From Clavibacter michiganensis subsp. insidiosus (GTDB lineage: Bacteria; Actinomycetota; Actinomycetes; Actinomycetales; Microbacteriaceae), in NCBI RefSeq assembly GCF_002240565.1, contig NZ_MZMO01000001.1, positions 1,922,001-1,986,000 of the forward strand: a stretch of 64,000 bases of DNA, given 5' to 3'. A program made the position numbers and the translations under genes. The notes below the pieces were generated by a model, which was not told where the DNA came from, ran no database searches, and saw only the letters and a program-made list of their open reading frames with translations. Below, piece after piece: positions 8,664 to 16,755 of the stretch (position 1 is its first letter; every line of letters starts with the position of its first letter).

Positions 8664-10344
8664 TCCGGACGCGGTCGCCGGCGACCCGCAGCTCGACCGT
8701 CCGGTCCACGAGGTCGCCCGGCACGTCCGTGTGCGTCAGCAGGAGCACCCCGCGGCCGCGGTCGCGCGCGGCCGTCAGCACGTCGCGCAGCACGGCGCGG
8801 GCGCGCTCGACGTCGACGTCCGCCGTCGGCTCGTCGAGGACGAGCACCGGGAAGTCGGCGAGCAGGGCCCGTGCCAGGGCGATCCGCTGCGCCTGCCCGC
8901 CGGAGACGAGGCCGCCGCGGTCGCCGACGCGCGCGTCGAGGCCGCCCCCCTCGGCCGTCCAGTCCGCGAGGCCCACGCGGGCGAGCACGGCGACGAGCTC
9001 GTCGTCCGTCGCGTCGTCGCGCGCGAAGAGCAGGTTCTGCCGGATGCTCGCGTCGAAGAGGTGCGGCGCCTGCTCGCAGAGGCCGACGATCCGCCGCACG
9101 GCCGACGTGGGCATCACGCGGGCGTCGCGGCCGTCCAGCTCGTAGTCGCCGCGCGACTCGAGGAAGCGGGCGAGGGCGGCCGCGAGCGACGACTTGCCGG
9201 ATCCGCTCGGGCCGCGCACGACGACCGTCTCCCCCGGCCGGACCACGAGCGAGACCGGTGCGAGGGCGTCCGCGTCGGCGCCCGGCCAGCGCGTGACCAG
9301 GTCCTGGACCTCCAGCGTCGTTCCCGCGGGCGAGGCGTCGGCGGTGACGGGCTCCGCGTCGGCGCCGTCCGGCTCCCGCGGGATCTCGTCGGGCACCGTC
9401 TCCGGGACGACCCCCGCCACGCGCTCCGCGCTCGTGCGCACGCGCCGCCAAGCCTGCACCGCGAGCGGGACGGCGGTCGCCTGCTCGACGAGCGCGAGCG
9501 GCACGAGCGCGGCCAGCGCGAGCCAGGCGGGATCGAGCGTCCCCGACGCGAGCCCCGGCACGGCCTGCAGGACGGTCCACCCGGCGACCGCGCCCGTGCC
9601 GGCGAGCACGACGCCCGTGGTGATGCCCGCGGCCGCGGCGCTGCGGAGCTCCGCGCGCCGGAGGTCGGCGGCAGCGCGGTCGATCGCGGCGAGGCGCGCG
9701 TCCACCGCCCCGAACGCGGTCAGCACGTCGAGCCCGCCGATGAGGTCGAGCACCAGATCCTGCAGGCGGGCGCGGAGCGGCGCGATCCGCGTCTCCGCGC
9801 GCCCCGCCAGAGCCGTGGTCGCGCCGATCCCGACGACGAGCGCGACCCCGAGCACGACGGCGAGGGCGATCCCCGCCGCCGGGAGCACCGCCCCCACGAC
9901 CGCGACGCTCGCCGCCTGCACCAGCACCGACACCGCGAGCGGCTGGACGACGCGCAGCGGGAGGTCCTGCAGTCGGTCGACGTCGCCGACGAGGCGGGCG
10001 AGGAGATCGCCGCGGCGCGTGTCGCGGAGGCCGGCGGGCGCGAACGGGAGGAGGCGCTCGAAGACGCCCACGCGGAGCGTCGCCAGCGCGCGGAAGGCCG
10101 CGTCGTGACTCGTGATGCGCTCGAGGTAGCGGAACGCGGCGCGCCCGAGCGCGAAGGCGCGGACCCCGACGATCGCCATGCCGAGGAACAGGATCGGCGG
10201 CTGCTCGGACGCGCGCGTGATGAGCCAGGCCGCGGTCGCGAGGAGCGCGACCGCGCCGACCGCGCTCGCGAGGCCCGCCAGCAGGCCGGGCAGGGCGCGG
10301 CGCGCGGGCGGCTGGGCGAGCCGGAGGACGTCGTCGCGGTTCAC
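8656..10344 (-). CDS. cydC: Thiol reductant ABC exporter subunit CydC
   Basis: Half of the CydDC heterodimeric exporter of cysteine/glutathione-type thiols, needed for cytochrome bd assembly. It has 562 residues. Membrane domain in the N-terminal ~310 residues with the CydC-typical ATAAWLITRASEQPPILFL and FRYLERITSHDAAFRAL; ATPase domain with Walker A GPSGSGKSSLAAAL, signature LVSGGQAQRIALARALL and Walker B PVLVLDEPTADVD. The start is GTG 10344, overlapping the cydD stop (GTGA). A much longer open frame continues upstream but is antisense to the logic of cydD and is not coding. Confidence 0.93.
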   Translation of the reverse strand: MNRDDVLRLAQPPARRALPGLLAGLASAVGAVALLATAAWLITRASEQPPILFLGMAIVGVRAFALGRAAFRYLERITSHDAAFRALATLRVGVFERLLPFAPAGLRDTRRGDLLARLVGDVDRLQDLPLRVVQPLAVSVLVQAASVAVVGAVLPAAGIALAVVLGVALVVGIGATTALAGRAETRIAPLRARLQDLVLDLIGGLDVLTAFGAVDARLAAIDRAAADLRRAELRSAAAAGITTGVVLAGTGAVAGWTVLQAVPGLASGTLDPAWLALAALVPLALVEQATAVPLAVQAWRRVRTSAERVAGVVPETVPDEIPREPDGADAEPVTADASPAGTTLEVQDLVTRWPGADADALAPVSLVVRPGETVVVRGPSGSGKSSLAAALARFLESRGDYELDGRDARVMPTSAVRRIVGLCEQAPHLFDASIRQNLLFARDDATDDELVAVLARVGLADWTAEGGGLDARVGDRGGLVSGGQAQRIALARALLADFPVLVLDEPTADVDVERARAVLRDVLTAARDRGRGVLLLTHTDVPGDLVDRTVELRVAGDRVRTG

Positions 10345-12092
10345 GGCGCCACCTGCGCGCGCCAGGCGGGCTCCGGCGCGATGCGGGCGGGAGCCACGCG
10401 GGCGGCGCCGACCGGTGATGCGACGGCAGCCGGTGCGTCGTCCTCGCCGGATGCCCCGCCCAGCCGCAGCTCGGCGTCCGCCGCCCGCACGAGCGCGCCG
10501 CGGTGCGTGACGACCACGACCGCGCGACCCTGGTCGGCGAGCGCGCGGATCCCCGCGGCGAGCCGCTCCTCGGACGCCGCGTCGAGCGCGGAGCTCGGCT
10601 CGTCGAGCAGGACGAGCGGGCAGTCGAGCGCGAGCGCGCGGTGCACGGCGCGCGCGACCGCGACCCGCTGGGCCTGACCGCCCGACAGGCCCTGCCCGCC
10701 GACGCCGAGGACGAGGTCGGGGTCGATGCCGTCGGCCGCCGCGAGCGCGAGCGCGCGCCGCACGAGCGCGTCGTCGGGATCCGCGACGCCCAGCGCCACG
10801 TTGTCGCGCACCGTCCCCGCGACGAGCCCCGGACGCTGTCCCGCCCAGGCGATCTCGGTCGGGACGGGCGGTCGCAGCCCGGCCGCGTCGGCCGCTCCGA
10901 TCCAGCCCACGGCTCCGCCCGCGGGCAGCTGGCCGAGGATCGCCCCGAGCAGCGAGGACTTGCCGACGCCGCTCGGCCCGGTCACGGCCGTGACGCGGCC
11001 CCGCGGGAATCGCGCGGAGACGCCGGAGAGCACGGCGCGGTCGTCGCGCGCGACGGCGAGGTCGCGGATCGCGAGCGCGTCGCCCGCGGGAGGCGTCGCG
11101 GTCGCGGGGCCCGGCACGGGACGCGTCGCGCGCGTCGCCCGCTCCTCCTCGAGGATCCCGAGCACGTCGTCGGCGGCCGCGACCCCCTCGGCGGCCGCGT
11201 GGAACTGCACGCCCACCTGCCGGATCGGCAGGAAGGCCTCGGGCGCGAGCAGCAGCACGAACAGGCCCACCTCGAGGTCCAGCTGCCCGCCGATGAGGCG
11301 CACGCCCACCGACACGGCCACGAGCGCGACCGACAGCGACGCCGCGAGCTCGAGCACGAAGCCGGAGAGGAACGAGATCCGCAGCACCCGCATGGTCTCG
11401 ACGCGGTACTCCTCCGTGACCCGGCGGATCCGCGCGGTCTGCCGCCGCGCGCGCCCGAAGACCAGGAGCGTCGACAGCCCGTCGACCACCTCGAGGAAAC
11501 CGGACGCGAGCTCGGTGAGGCGCGACCACTGCCTCCGCTGCACCTCCTGCGTCGCCCACCCGACGAGCACCATGAACACGGGGATCACGGGCAGCGTCAC
11601 GAGCACGGTCACGCCCGTCAGCGGGTCGGAGAGGAAGAGCACGGCCACGACGATCGGCGTCGCGAGCGCCGTGAGGATGAGCTGCGGCACGTAGCGCGCG
11701 AAGTACGGGTCGAGCGCGTCGAGCCCGGGGCCGACGATGGTCGCGAGGCGTCCGCGGCTGCGGCCGGCCGTCCACGCGGGCCCGAGGTCGGCGATCGCCC
11801 GGAGCGCGCGCCGGCGCAGCTCGGCCGTGACCCGGGCGGCGCCGCGCGCGCCGGTCACGTCGAGGAGCCAGGCCGCGGCGCCGCGCACGACGCCGGATCC
11901 GACCGCCAGCGCGAGCACGGGCGCGAGCGCGGACTGGTCCGCCCCGCCGATCGCCCGCACGACGAGCTGCGTGAGCGACCAGCAGAAGGCGACGAGCGCG
12001 GCCGTCTGCACCACGCCCACGACGGCGCCCACGGCGAGCATGGCGCGGGCCGACGCGGAGTGCCGCAGCAGCCGGGGATCCAGGGGCTTCAC
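10341..12092 (-). CDS. cydD: Thiol reductant ABC exporter subunit CydD
   Basis: Partner of CydC in the thiol exporter. It has 583 residues: membrane domain over the first ~310 residues (MLAVGAVVGVVQTAALVAF; GLFVLLLAPEAFLPIRQVG is the CydD signature stretch), then the ATPase domain with Walker A GPSGVGKSSLLGA, signature LSGGQAQRVAVARAV and Walker B LVLLDEPSSALD. It starts 8 bases after the cydB stop and overlaps cydC by 4 bases, so cydA-cydB-cydD-cydC form one operon. Confidence 0.93.
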   Translation of the reverse strand: MKPLDPRLLRHSASARAMLAVGAVVGVVQTAALVAFCWSLTQLVVRAIGGADQSALAPVLALAVGSGVVRGAAAWLLDVTGARGAARVTAELRRRALRAIADLGPAWTAGRSRGRLATIVGPGLDALDPYFARYVPQLILTALATPIVVAVLFLSDPLTGVTVLVTLPVIPVFMVLVGWATQEVQRRQWSRLTELASGFLEVVDGLSTLLVFGRARRQTARIRRVTEEYRVETMRVLRISFLSGFVLELAASLSVALVAVSVGVRLIGGQLDLEVGLFVLLLAPEAFLPIRQVGVQFHAAAEGVAAADDVLGILEEERATRATRPVPGPATATPPAGDALAIRDLAVARDDRAVLSGVSARFPRGRVTAVTGPSGVGKSSLLGAILGQLPAGGAVGWIGAADAAGLRPPVPTEIAWAGQRPGLVAGTVRDNVALGVADPDDALVRRALALAAADGIDPDLVLGVGGQGLSGGQAQRVAVARAVHRALALDCPLVLLDEPSSALDAASEERLAAGIRALADQGRAVVVVTHRGALVRAADAELRLGGASGEDDAPAAVASPVGAARVAPARIAPEPAWRAQVAP

Positions 12093-12099
12093 GGCGCCC

Positions 12100-13104
12100 C
12101 TAGTGCGCGGCCTGGGCGATCACGGCGCGCGTGATGCGCTTCCGGAACACCCAGTACGTCCACGCCTGGTACGCGAGGATCAGCGGCAGCGCGAAGCCCG
12201 CGGCCCACGTCATGATCGTGAGCGTGTACGGCGACGACGACGCGTTCTCGAGCGTGAGGCCGTACACCGGGTCGTTCGACGCGGGCATGACGTACGGGTG
12301 CAGCGCCGTGAAGAGGCTGGCGACCGCGAGCGCGATGGTGAGGGCGAGCAGCCCGAACGCCCAGCGCTCCCGACCCCGCACGTTGGCGAGGTACGAGCCG
12401 ACGAGCGCGACGGCCGCCAGCGCGGAGACGAGCCCCGACAGCGCCGACCCGTGCGCGAGCGTCGTCCAGACGAGGAAGGCCGCGGCGATCACGATGGTCA
12501 CGGCGCCGACGCGCATCGAGAGCAGGCGGGCGCGGGCGCGGATCGGCCCGTCCGTCTTGAGCGCCGCGAACTGCAGCCCGTTGACGAGGAACAGCGACAG
12601 CGTCGTGAGCCCGCCGAGGAGCGCGTACGGGTTCAGCAGGTCGAGCGTGGATCCCGTGTAGTCGTGGTTCGCGTCCATCGGCACCCCGCTCACCACGTTC
12701 GCGAACACGACGCCCCAGAGGAACGACGGCACGACGGAGCCCACGACGATCATCGCGTCGAACCATCCGCGCCACCGGTCCGACGCCCCCTGGTGCCGGA
12801 ACTCGAACGAGACCCCGCGGAGGATGAGCGTGATGAGGATCGCGACGAGCAGCAGGTAGAACCCGCTGAACATCGTCGCGTACCACTCGGGGAAGGCCGC
12901 GAAGAGCGCGGCGCCCGCGACGATGAGCCACGTCTCGTTGAGGTCCCAGACCGGTCCGATGGTGTTGATGAGCACGCGGCGGTCGGTGTCGTCCTTCGCG
13001 AGGAACGGCAGGCTCATGCCCACGCCGAAGTCGAAGCCGTCGAGCACGAAGTAGCCGACGAACAGGAAGGCGATGACGCCGAACCAGAGGGTGGTGAGCT
13101 CCAT
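12100..13104 (-). CDS. cydB: Cytochrome bd ubiquinol/menaquinol oxidase subunit II
   Basis: Membrane subunit of cytochrome bd, a high-oxygen-affinity terminal oxidase. It has 334 residues from ATG 13104. Seen: the N-terminal helix LWFGVIAFLFVGYFVLDGFDFGVGM, the conserved GPVWDLNETWLIVAGAALFAAFP, and further hydrophobic helices to the C-terminus (WAAGFALPLILAYQAWTYWVF). The ATG shares one base with the cydA stop (TGATG). The stop codon TAG lies in a CTAG tetranucleotide. Confidence 0.94.
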   Translation of the reverse strand: MELTTLWFGVIAFLFVGYFVLDGFDFGVGMSLPFLAKDDTDRRVLINTIGPVWDLNETWLIVAGAALFAAFPEWYATMFSGFYLLLVAILITLILRGVSFEFRHQGASDRWRGWFDAMIVVGSVVPSFLWGVVFANVVSGVPMDANHDYTGSTLDLLNPYALLGGLTTLSLFLVNGLQFAALKTDGPIRARARLLSMRVGAVTIVIAAAFLVWTTLAHGSALSGLVSALAAVALVGSYLANVRGRERWAFGLLALTIALAVASLFTALHPYVMPASNDPVYGLTLENASSSPYTLTIMTWAAGFALPLILAYQAWTYWVFRKRITRAVIAQAAH

Positions 13105-14516
13105 CAGTACACGCTCGCTTCCCGCGCGACCTCGCCCGTGACGGGATCCGGCTCGCGCTCCGGCTCCGGCCCCTTCTGGGCAGCCTTCAGGATGAGGCGG
13201 AACTCGACCACCGCGAGCGACCCGTAGACCACGGTGAACGCGACGAGCGAGAGCAGCACCTGGATCCCGGTGACGTTCGGCGAGACCGCGGACGACGTCT
13301 GCAGCAGGCTGAATACGATCCAGGGCTGGCGGCCCATCTCCGTGAAGATCCAGCCGACCGTCATCGCGAGCAGCGGCAGCGGGGCGGCCCAGATGGCGGC
13401 CTTCCACATCCAGGGCTTCGTGATCCGGCGGCCCCGGCGGGTGAACCAGAGGCCCGCGACCGCGACGCCGATGGCGGCCATGCCGAAGCCCATCATCCAG
13501 CGGAACGCCCAGTAGGTGACCCAGATGGTGGGCGTGTAGTCGCCGGGGCCGTAGCTGGCGACGTACTGCGCCTGCAGGTAGTTGATCCCCTGCACGGTGC
13601 CGTCGAGCGTGTGCGTGGAGAGGAACGACAGCAGGTACGGGATCCGGATGGAGAACAGCTCGCTCGACCCGTCCGGCGTGCCCCAGGTGAAGAGGGAGAA
13701 CGAGGCGGCGGCGCCGGACGAGGTGTCGTAGTGCGCCTCGGCGGCGGCCATCTTCATGGGCTGCGTCTGCACCATGGCGAGGCCGAGCTGGTCTCCCGAG
13801 AGGATGGTGAGCGCGCCCGAGACGACCATGAACCACATGCCGAACCTCATCGCCGGCATCATCGTCTCGAGGTGCTGGTCGCGCGACAGGTGCCAGGCGG
13901 CGACCGAGATGATCACGGCGGCCGCGCACATGAAGGCCGCGAAGATCGTGTGCGGGAACGCGGCGAGGGCGACCTTGTTGGTGAGGAGCGCCCCGATGTC
14001 GGTGAGCTCGGCACGTCCCCGGGCCTCGTCGATGCGGTAGCCCACCGGGTTCTGCATGAAGGCGTTGGCCGCGAGGATGAAGTAGGCCGACAGGATCGAC
14101 GCGACCGACACCACCCAGATGGACGCGAGGTGCAGCCTCTTCGGCAGCTTGTCCCAGCCGAAGATCCACACGCCGATGAACGAGGCCTCGAGGAAGAACG
14201 CGAGCAGGCCCTCGAGCGCGAGCGGGGCGCCGAACACGTCGCCGACGAAGCGGGAGTACTCCGACCAGTTCATGCCGAACTGGAACTCCTGCACGATGCC
14301 GGTGACGGTGCCCATCGCGAAGTTGATGAGGAAGATCCTCCCGAAGAACCGCGTGAGCCGCAGGTAGTGCTGCTTGCCGGTGCGGACCCAGGCCGTCTGG
14401 TACAGCGCGCAGACGAAGGCCATGCCGATCGTGAGCGGCACGAAGAGGAAGTGGTAGACGGTCGTGAGGCCGAACTGCCAGCGGGAGAGGACGAGCGGGT
14501 CGAGGAGCTCGTTCAC
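13104..14516 (-). CDS. cydA: Cytochrome bd ubiquinol/menaquinol oxidase subunit I
   Basis: Haem-carrying quinol oxidase subunit. It has 470 residues from GTG 14516 (VNELLDPLVLSRWQFG). Seen: TVYHFLFVPLTIGMAF with the haem-ligand His near residue 20, GTVTGIVQEFQFGMNWSEYSRFVGDVFGAPLA, and GWIFTEMGRQPWIVF in the C-terminal part. The length fits the short Q-loop class usual in Gram-positive bacteria. An in-frame ATG at 14666 would add an Arg/Pro-rich tail not seen in the family and was rejected. No convincing Shine-Dalgarno sequence precedes the GTG. Confidence 0.94.
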   Translation of the reverse strand: MNELLDPLVLSRWQFGLTTVYHFLFVPLTIGMAFVCALYQTAWVRTGKQHYLRLTRFFGRIFLINFAMGTVTGIVQEFQFGMNWSEYSRFVGDVFGAPLALEGLLAFFLEASFIGVWIFGWDKLPKRLHLASIWVVSVASILSAYFILAANAFMQNPVGYRIDEARGRAELTDIGALLTNKVALAAFPHTIFAAFMCAAAVIISVAAWHLSRDQHLETMMPAMRFGMWFMVVSGALTILSGDQLGLAMVQTQPMKMAAAEAHYDTSSGAAASFSLFTWGTPDGSSELFSIRIPYLLSFLSTHTLDGTVQGINYLQAQYVASYGPGDYTPTIWVTYWAFRWMMGFGMAAIGVAVAGLWFTRRGRRITKPWMWKAAIWAAPLPLLAMTVGWIFTEMGRQPWIVFSLLQTSSAVSPNVTGIQVLLSLVAFTVVYGSLAVVEFRLILKAAQKGPEPEREPDPVTGEVAREASVY

Positions 14517-14926
14517 TCGGGGCGACCGCTCGGGCGGCGGCCGGCCGCGTCGGGGGCTGCGGGGCGGGCGTCGGCGGGGTGGTGCTCTGCGGGAACGGGG
14601 TGCGGTGTCATGGCGACCGGATGCGCTTCCTGTGGAGGGCGGATCATGCGGGTGGTGAGGCTCCATCGCGACGCCCCGATTCTACGACTTGTAGACGCTC
14701 CGCGCGAGCCCGGTGCGCGTATCCGGCCGCGTCGCGTTGGCCGCCCGGCGGCGCGCGCGACACCGGCCGTTCACGCGGCCGGGCGAGGGTCGGATCACGC
14801 ATCCGGATCGGAGTCGACCCGGTGCGCCCACGCGCGGGGCCGGCACCGGCTCCGCACCCGCCGTCGGCCCTCGGATCCGGCACCGCACCCACCCGCACCG
14901 CGCACGTCGACCGAAGGGCCGCCGCC
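14517..14926. other. Divergent intergenic region between cydA and an unknown gene
   Basis: 410 bases without a convincing gene. It should carry the cydABDC promoter (minus) and that of the gene at 14927 (plus). The only clear structured element is the TCTAC-N5-GTAGA inverted repeat listed separately. I found no Rex-type TTGTGA-N6-TCACAA site. Confidence 0.5.
14681..14695. promoter_or_regulatory. Inverted repeat, candidate operator upstream of cydABDC
   Basis: TCTAC-gactt-GTAGA is a perfect 5-bp inverted repeat about 165 bases upstream of cydA. The ATAC/GTAG-type half sites recall BlaI/CopY-family operators, but the match is short and regulation is inferred only from position. Confidence 0.35.
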
Positions 14927-15379
14927 ATGACCTCCTCCGCTCCCGCCTCGCCGGCGTCCGACCGCGTCCTCGGATCCGCGACGACCACCGTCCCCTCCGC
15001 CGCGGGCGCCCCCGCATCCGCCTTCGTCGCCCTGCTGGTGGCCGACGGCGCGCACCTCACGGAGCGGGTCGCCGAGGCGGCCGACCGCCTCGAGGCCGGA
15101 GCGCCCGCGGAGCGCTACGACGCCCGCGCCGCGTCCGCGGAGGACGCGCTCGTCGTGGCCCTCGCGCTCGTGGCGGGCGGGCTCGACGTCCGCGATGCCG
15201 CCCAGCACGCCCTCGACGGGGATCCCGCGCCCGTCATCCAGGCGCTGCACTCGCTGGCCGGCCGCGGCGGCGTCGAGCCCTACCTCCTCCGCAACGGCCT
15301 GACGGTCGACCAGTTCCACGCGCTGCGCGACGCCGTCGTCGCGGGCGGCGGGCGCGAGCTCGACGAGTCCCAGGACTGA
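14927..15379 (+). CDS. Hypothetical protein, 150 aa
   Basis: Unrecognised. It has 150 residues from ATG 14927, soluble, with no signal peptide or membrane helix. The first ~35 residues are Ala/Ser/Pro-rich and probably disordered; residues 36-150 look helical and compact (AFVALLVADGAHLTERVAEAADRL ... ALHSLAGRGGVEPYLLRNGLTVDQFHALRDAVV). The start was placed at the first ATG after the GC-rich spacer because upstream frame content looks non-coding. It lies alone between the divergent cyd operon and the 6C RNA. Confidence 0.6.
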   Translation: MTSSAPASPASDRVLGSATTTVPSAAGAPASAFVALLVADGAHLTERVAEAADRLEAGAPAERYDARAASAEDALVVALALVAGGLDVRDAAQHALDGDPAPVIQALHSLAGRGGVEPYLLRNGLTVDQFHALRDAVVAGGGRELDESQD

Positions 15380-15440
15380 TCCGGCGGAGGCCACCGCCCC
15401 GATCCACGGGCGCGCCCCTCCTTCTGGGGCCACACCCGCG

Positions 15441-15470
15441 TGTCCGCATAAATGAGGACCCGGCTAGAGT
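15441..15470 (+). promoter_or_regulatory. Promoter of the 6C-like RNA
   Basis: A -10 element TAGAGT at 15465-15470 with a weak -35 candidate (TGTCCG, 15441-15446) 18 bases upstream. The predicted start is about 15476, two bases before the first hairpin of the RNA. Confidence 0.45.
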
Positions 15471-15475
15471 CGTCC

Positions 15476-15654
15476 ATGAGCGCACGGCCCTTACCCCCCC
15501 TGGACCATGCGCTCGCAACCCGACGAGCACGTCCGTCCACTCCCCCCGGATCGGACGGCTCCCGGACCACGGAGATCACCCGTCCCCCGAAGGACCGTGA
15601 TCCCCGGAGAGGCCCGGCACCCGTGGCGTTCCCGCGCCCCGTGCCGGGCCTCTC
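15476..15654 (+). ncRNA. 6C-family small RNA (actinobacterial), two C-rich hairpin loops
   Basis: Non-coding RNA candidate. Hairpin 1 (15478-15514): perfect arms GAGCGCA/TGCGCTC, an imperfect inner GG(c)CC/GG(a)CC stem and a loop with seven consecutive C. Hairpin 2 (15530-15557): arms CGTCCG/CGGACG, inner TCC/GGA, loop with six C. Two adjacent hairpins with runs of about six C in the loops define the 6C RNA family of actinobacteria (the mycobacterial B11 sRNA belongs to it, from memory). A third hairpin follows (15574-15602, GATCAC/GTGATC with inner GTCC/GGAC), then a terminator. A -10 box precedes it. The exact 3' end is uncertain: it may end at hairpin 3 or the terminator. Confidence 0.72.
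15607..15654. terminator. Terminator between 6C RNA and GNAT gene
   Basis: Perfect 14-bp inverted repeat GAGAGGCCCGGCAC / GTGCCGGGCCTCTC with a 20-base loop. Being symmetrical, it can end both the plus-strand RNA and the minus-strand acetyltransferase, whose stop is 43 bases away. Confidence 0.75.
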
Positions 15655-15696
15655 GATCGTCCGGCGTGCGATCGCCCGCGGGGACCGGCGCGCGGA

Positions 15697-16233
15697 TCAG
15701 CTGGCGGTGCGGCCGTCCGCGTCCTGCTGCGCCTCCGCGTCGTCGACCAGCGGCAGGTGCAGGATGGCGAGGTCGAGCGGGCGGCCGAACTTCCACCCGA
15801 TGCCGGGCAGCAGCCCCACCCGCCGGAAGCCGAGCCGCTCGTGCAGGCGGATCGATCCCGTGTTGCCGGCCTCGATGTCCGCGAACACGGCGCGCTTCCC
15901 TGCCGCCCGCGCGTGCTCGACGACCGCCTCGACGAGCGCGCGGCCGATCCCCTGACCCTGGAAGGCGTCGCGGACGTAGACCGAGTCCTCCACCGAGAAG
16001 CGGTAGCCGGACAGGCGGCGCCACGGCCCGTAGGTGCCGTAGCCCGCGAACGCGCCGTCGACCTCGGCGACGAGGATCGGGTCGCCCGCCTCCGTCGTCT
16101 CGCGGAACCACCGCTCGCGCTCGGCGCGGTCGACCGGCTCCTCCGTCCAGAGGGCGGTCCCGTGGAGGATCGCGTCGTTGCGGATCGCCAGCAGGTCGTC
16201 GACGTCACGGGGCTCGGCGGGGCGGATCCTCAT
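15697..16233 (-). CDS. GNAT acetyltransferase, phosphinothricin acetyltransferase-like
   Basis: Acetyl-CoA dependent N-acetyltransferase with 178 residues. Seen: the N-terminal IRPAEPRDVDDLLAIRNDAI, TALWTEEPVDRAERERWF (typical of the PAT subgroup), the acetyl-CoA-binding loop VRDAFQGQGIGRALVEAVVEHAR (Q/RxxGxG/A) and NTGSIRLHERLGFRRVGLLPGIGWKFGRPLDLAIL. The last segment matches phosphinothricin/methionine-sulfoximine acetyltransferases. The true substrate cannot be told; these enzymes often act on methionine derivatives. Divergent from the next acetyltransferase. Confidence 0.85.
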   Translation of the reverse strand: MRIRPAEPRDVDDLLAIRNDAILHGTALWTEEPVDRAERERWFRETTEAGDPILVAEVDGAFAGYGTYGPWRRLSGYRFSVEDSVYVRDAFQGQGIGRALVEAVVEHARAAGKRAVFADIEAGNTGSIRLHERLGFRRVGLLPGIGWKFGRPLDLAILHLPLVDDAEAQQDADGRTAS

Positions 16234-16284
16234 GCCAGCAGGGTAGTGGAGCCGTCGGCGGGCGCCGTGCGGCAGGATCGACGC

Positions 16285-16755
16285 ATGGACCTCACCATCT
16301 CGCGGGTCGCGTGGGACGACGACGCCGCGACCTCCCTCCGCGCCGCCCAGCGCGCCGAGCTCGACCTCCGCTACGGCGGCGACACGGAGCCCGGCACGAA
16401 GCCCACGGCGGCCGACATGGCCGCGTTCCTCGTGGCGCGCGACGCGGACGGGACGCCCGTCGGCTGCGGCGGGATCCGGCCGCTCGGCGACCGCGGCGAC
16501 GGGACGCCGTGGGCGGAGCTCAAGCGCATGTACGTGGTGCCCGCCGTGCGCGGCACGGGCGTCGCGACGGCCGTGCTCCGCGCCCTCGAGGACACGGCGC
16601 GGGAGCTCGGCGTGGTCGACCTGGTGCTCGAGACCGGCCCCGAGCAGCCCGACGCGATGCGGTTCTACGTGCGCGAGGGCTGGACGGAGATCCCGCGCTT
16701 CGGCGCCTACGCCGACTCCGAGGGCTCGCGCTGCTACGCGCTGACGCTCGCGTGA
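16285..16755 (+). CDS. GNAT family N-acetyltransferase
   Basis: Has 156 residues from ATG 16285. The GNAT core is clear: PVGCGGIRPLGD (beta 2-3), LKRMYVVPAVRGTGVATAVLRALEDTA (beta 4 and acetyl-CoA loop RGTGVA) and DLVLETGPEQPDAMRFYVREGWTEIP (beta 5 onward). Substrate unknown. A CAGGAT hexamer ends 6 bases before the ATG, so the message may be leaderless. The stop codon overlaps the GTG of the UbiA-family gene (GTGA), so the two are translationally coupled. Confidence 0.82.
   Translation: MDLTISRVAWDDDAATSLRAAQRAELDLRYGGDTEPGTKPTAADMAAFLVARDADGTPVGCGGIRPLGDRGDGTPWAELKRMYVVPAVRGTGVATAVLRALEDTARELGVVDLVLETGPEQPDAMRFYVREGWTEIPRFGAYADSEGSRCYALTLA

Noticed and set aside
8656..11775. Open frame of 1039 codons that would fuse CydC to an upstream extension
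   Set aside because: The extension is an alternative frame of cydD. The GTG at 10344 overlapping the cydD stop gives a normal CydC.
14517..14666. In-frame ATG upstream of cydA
   Set aside because: It would add ~50 Arg/Pro-rich residues before a membrane protein whose homologues start at the equivalent of NELLDPL.
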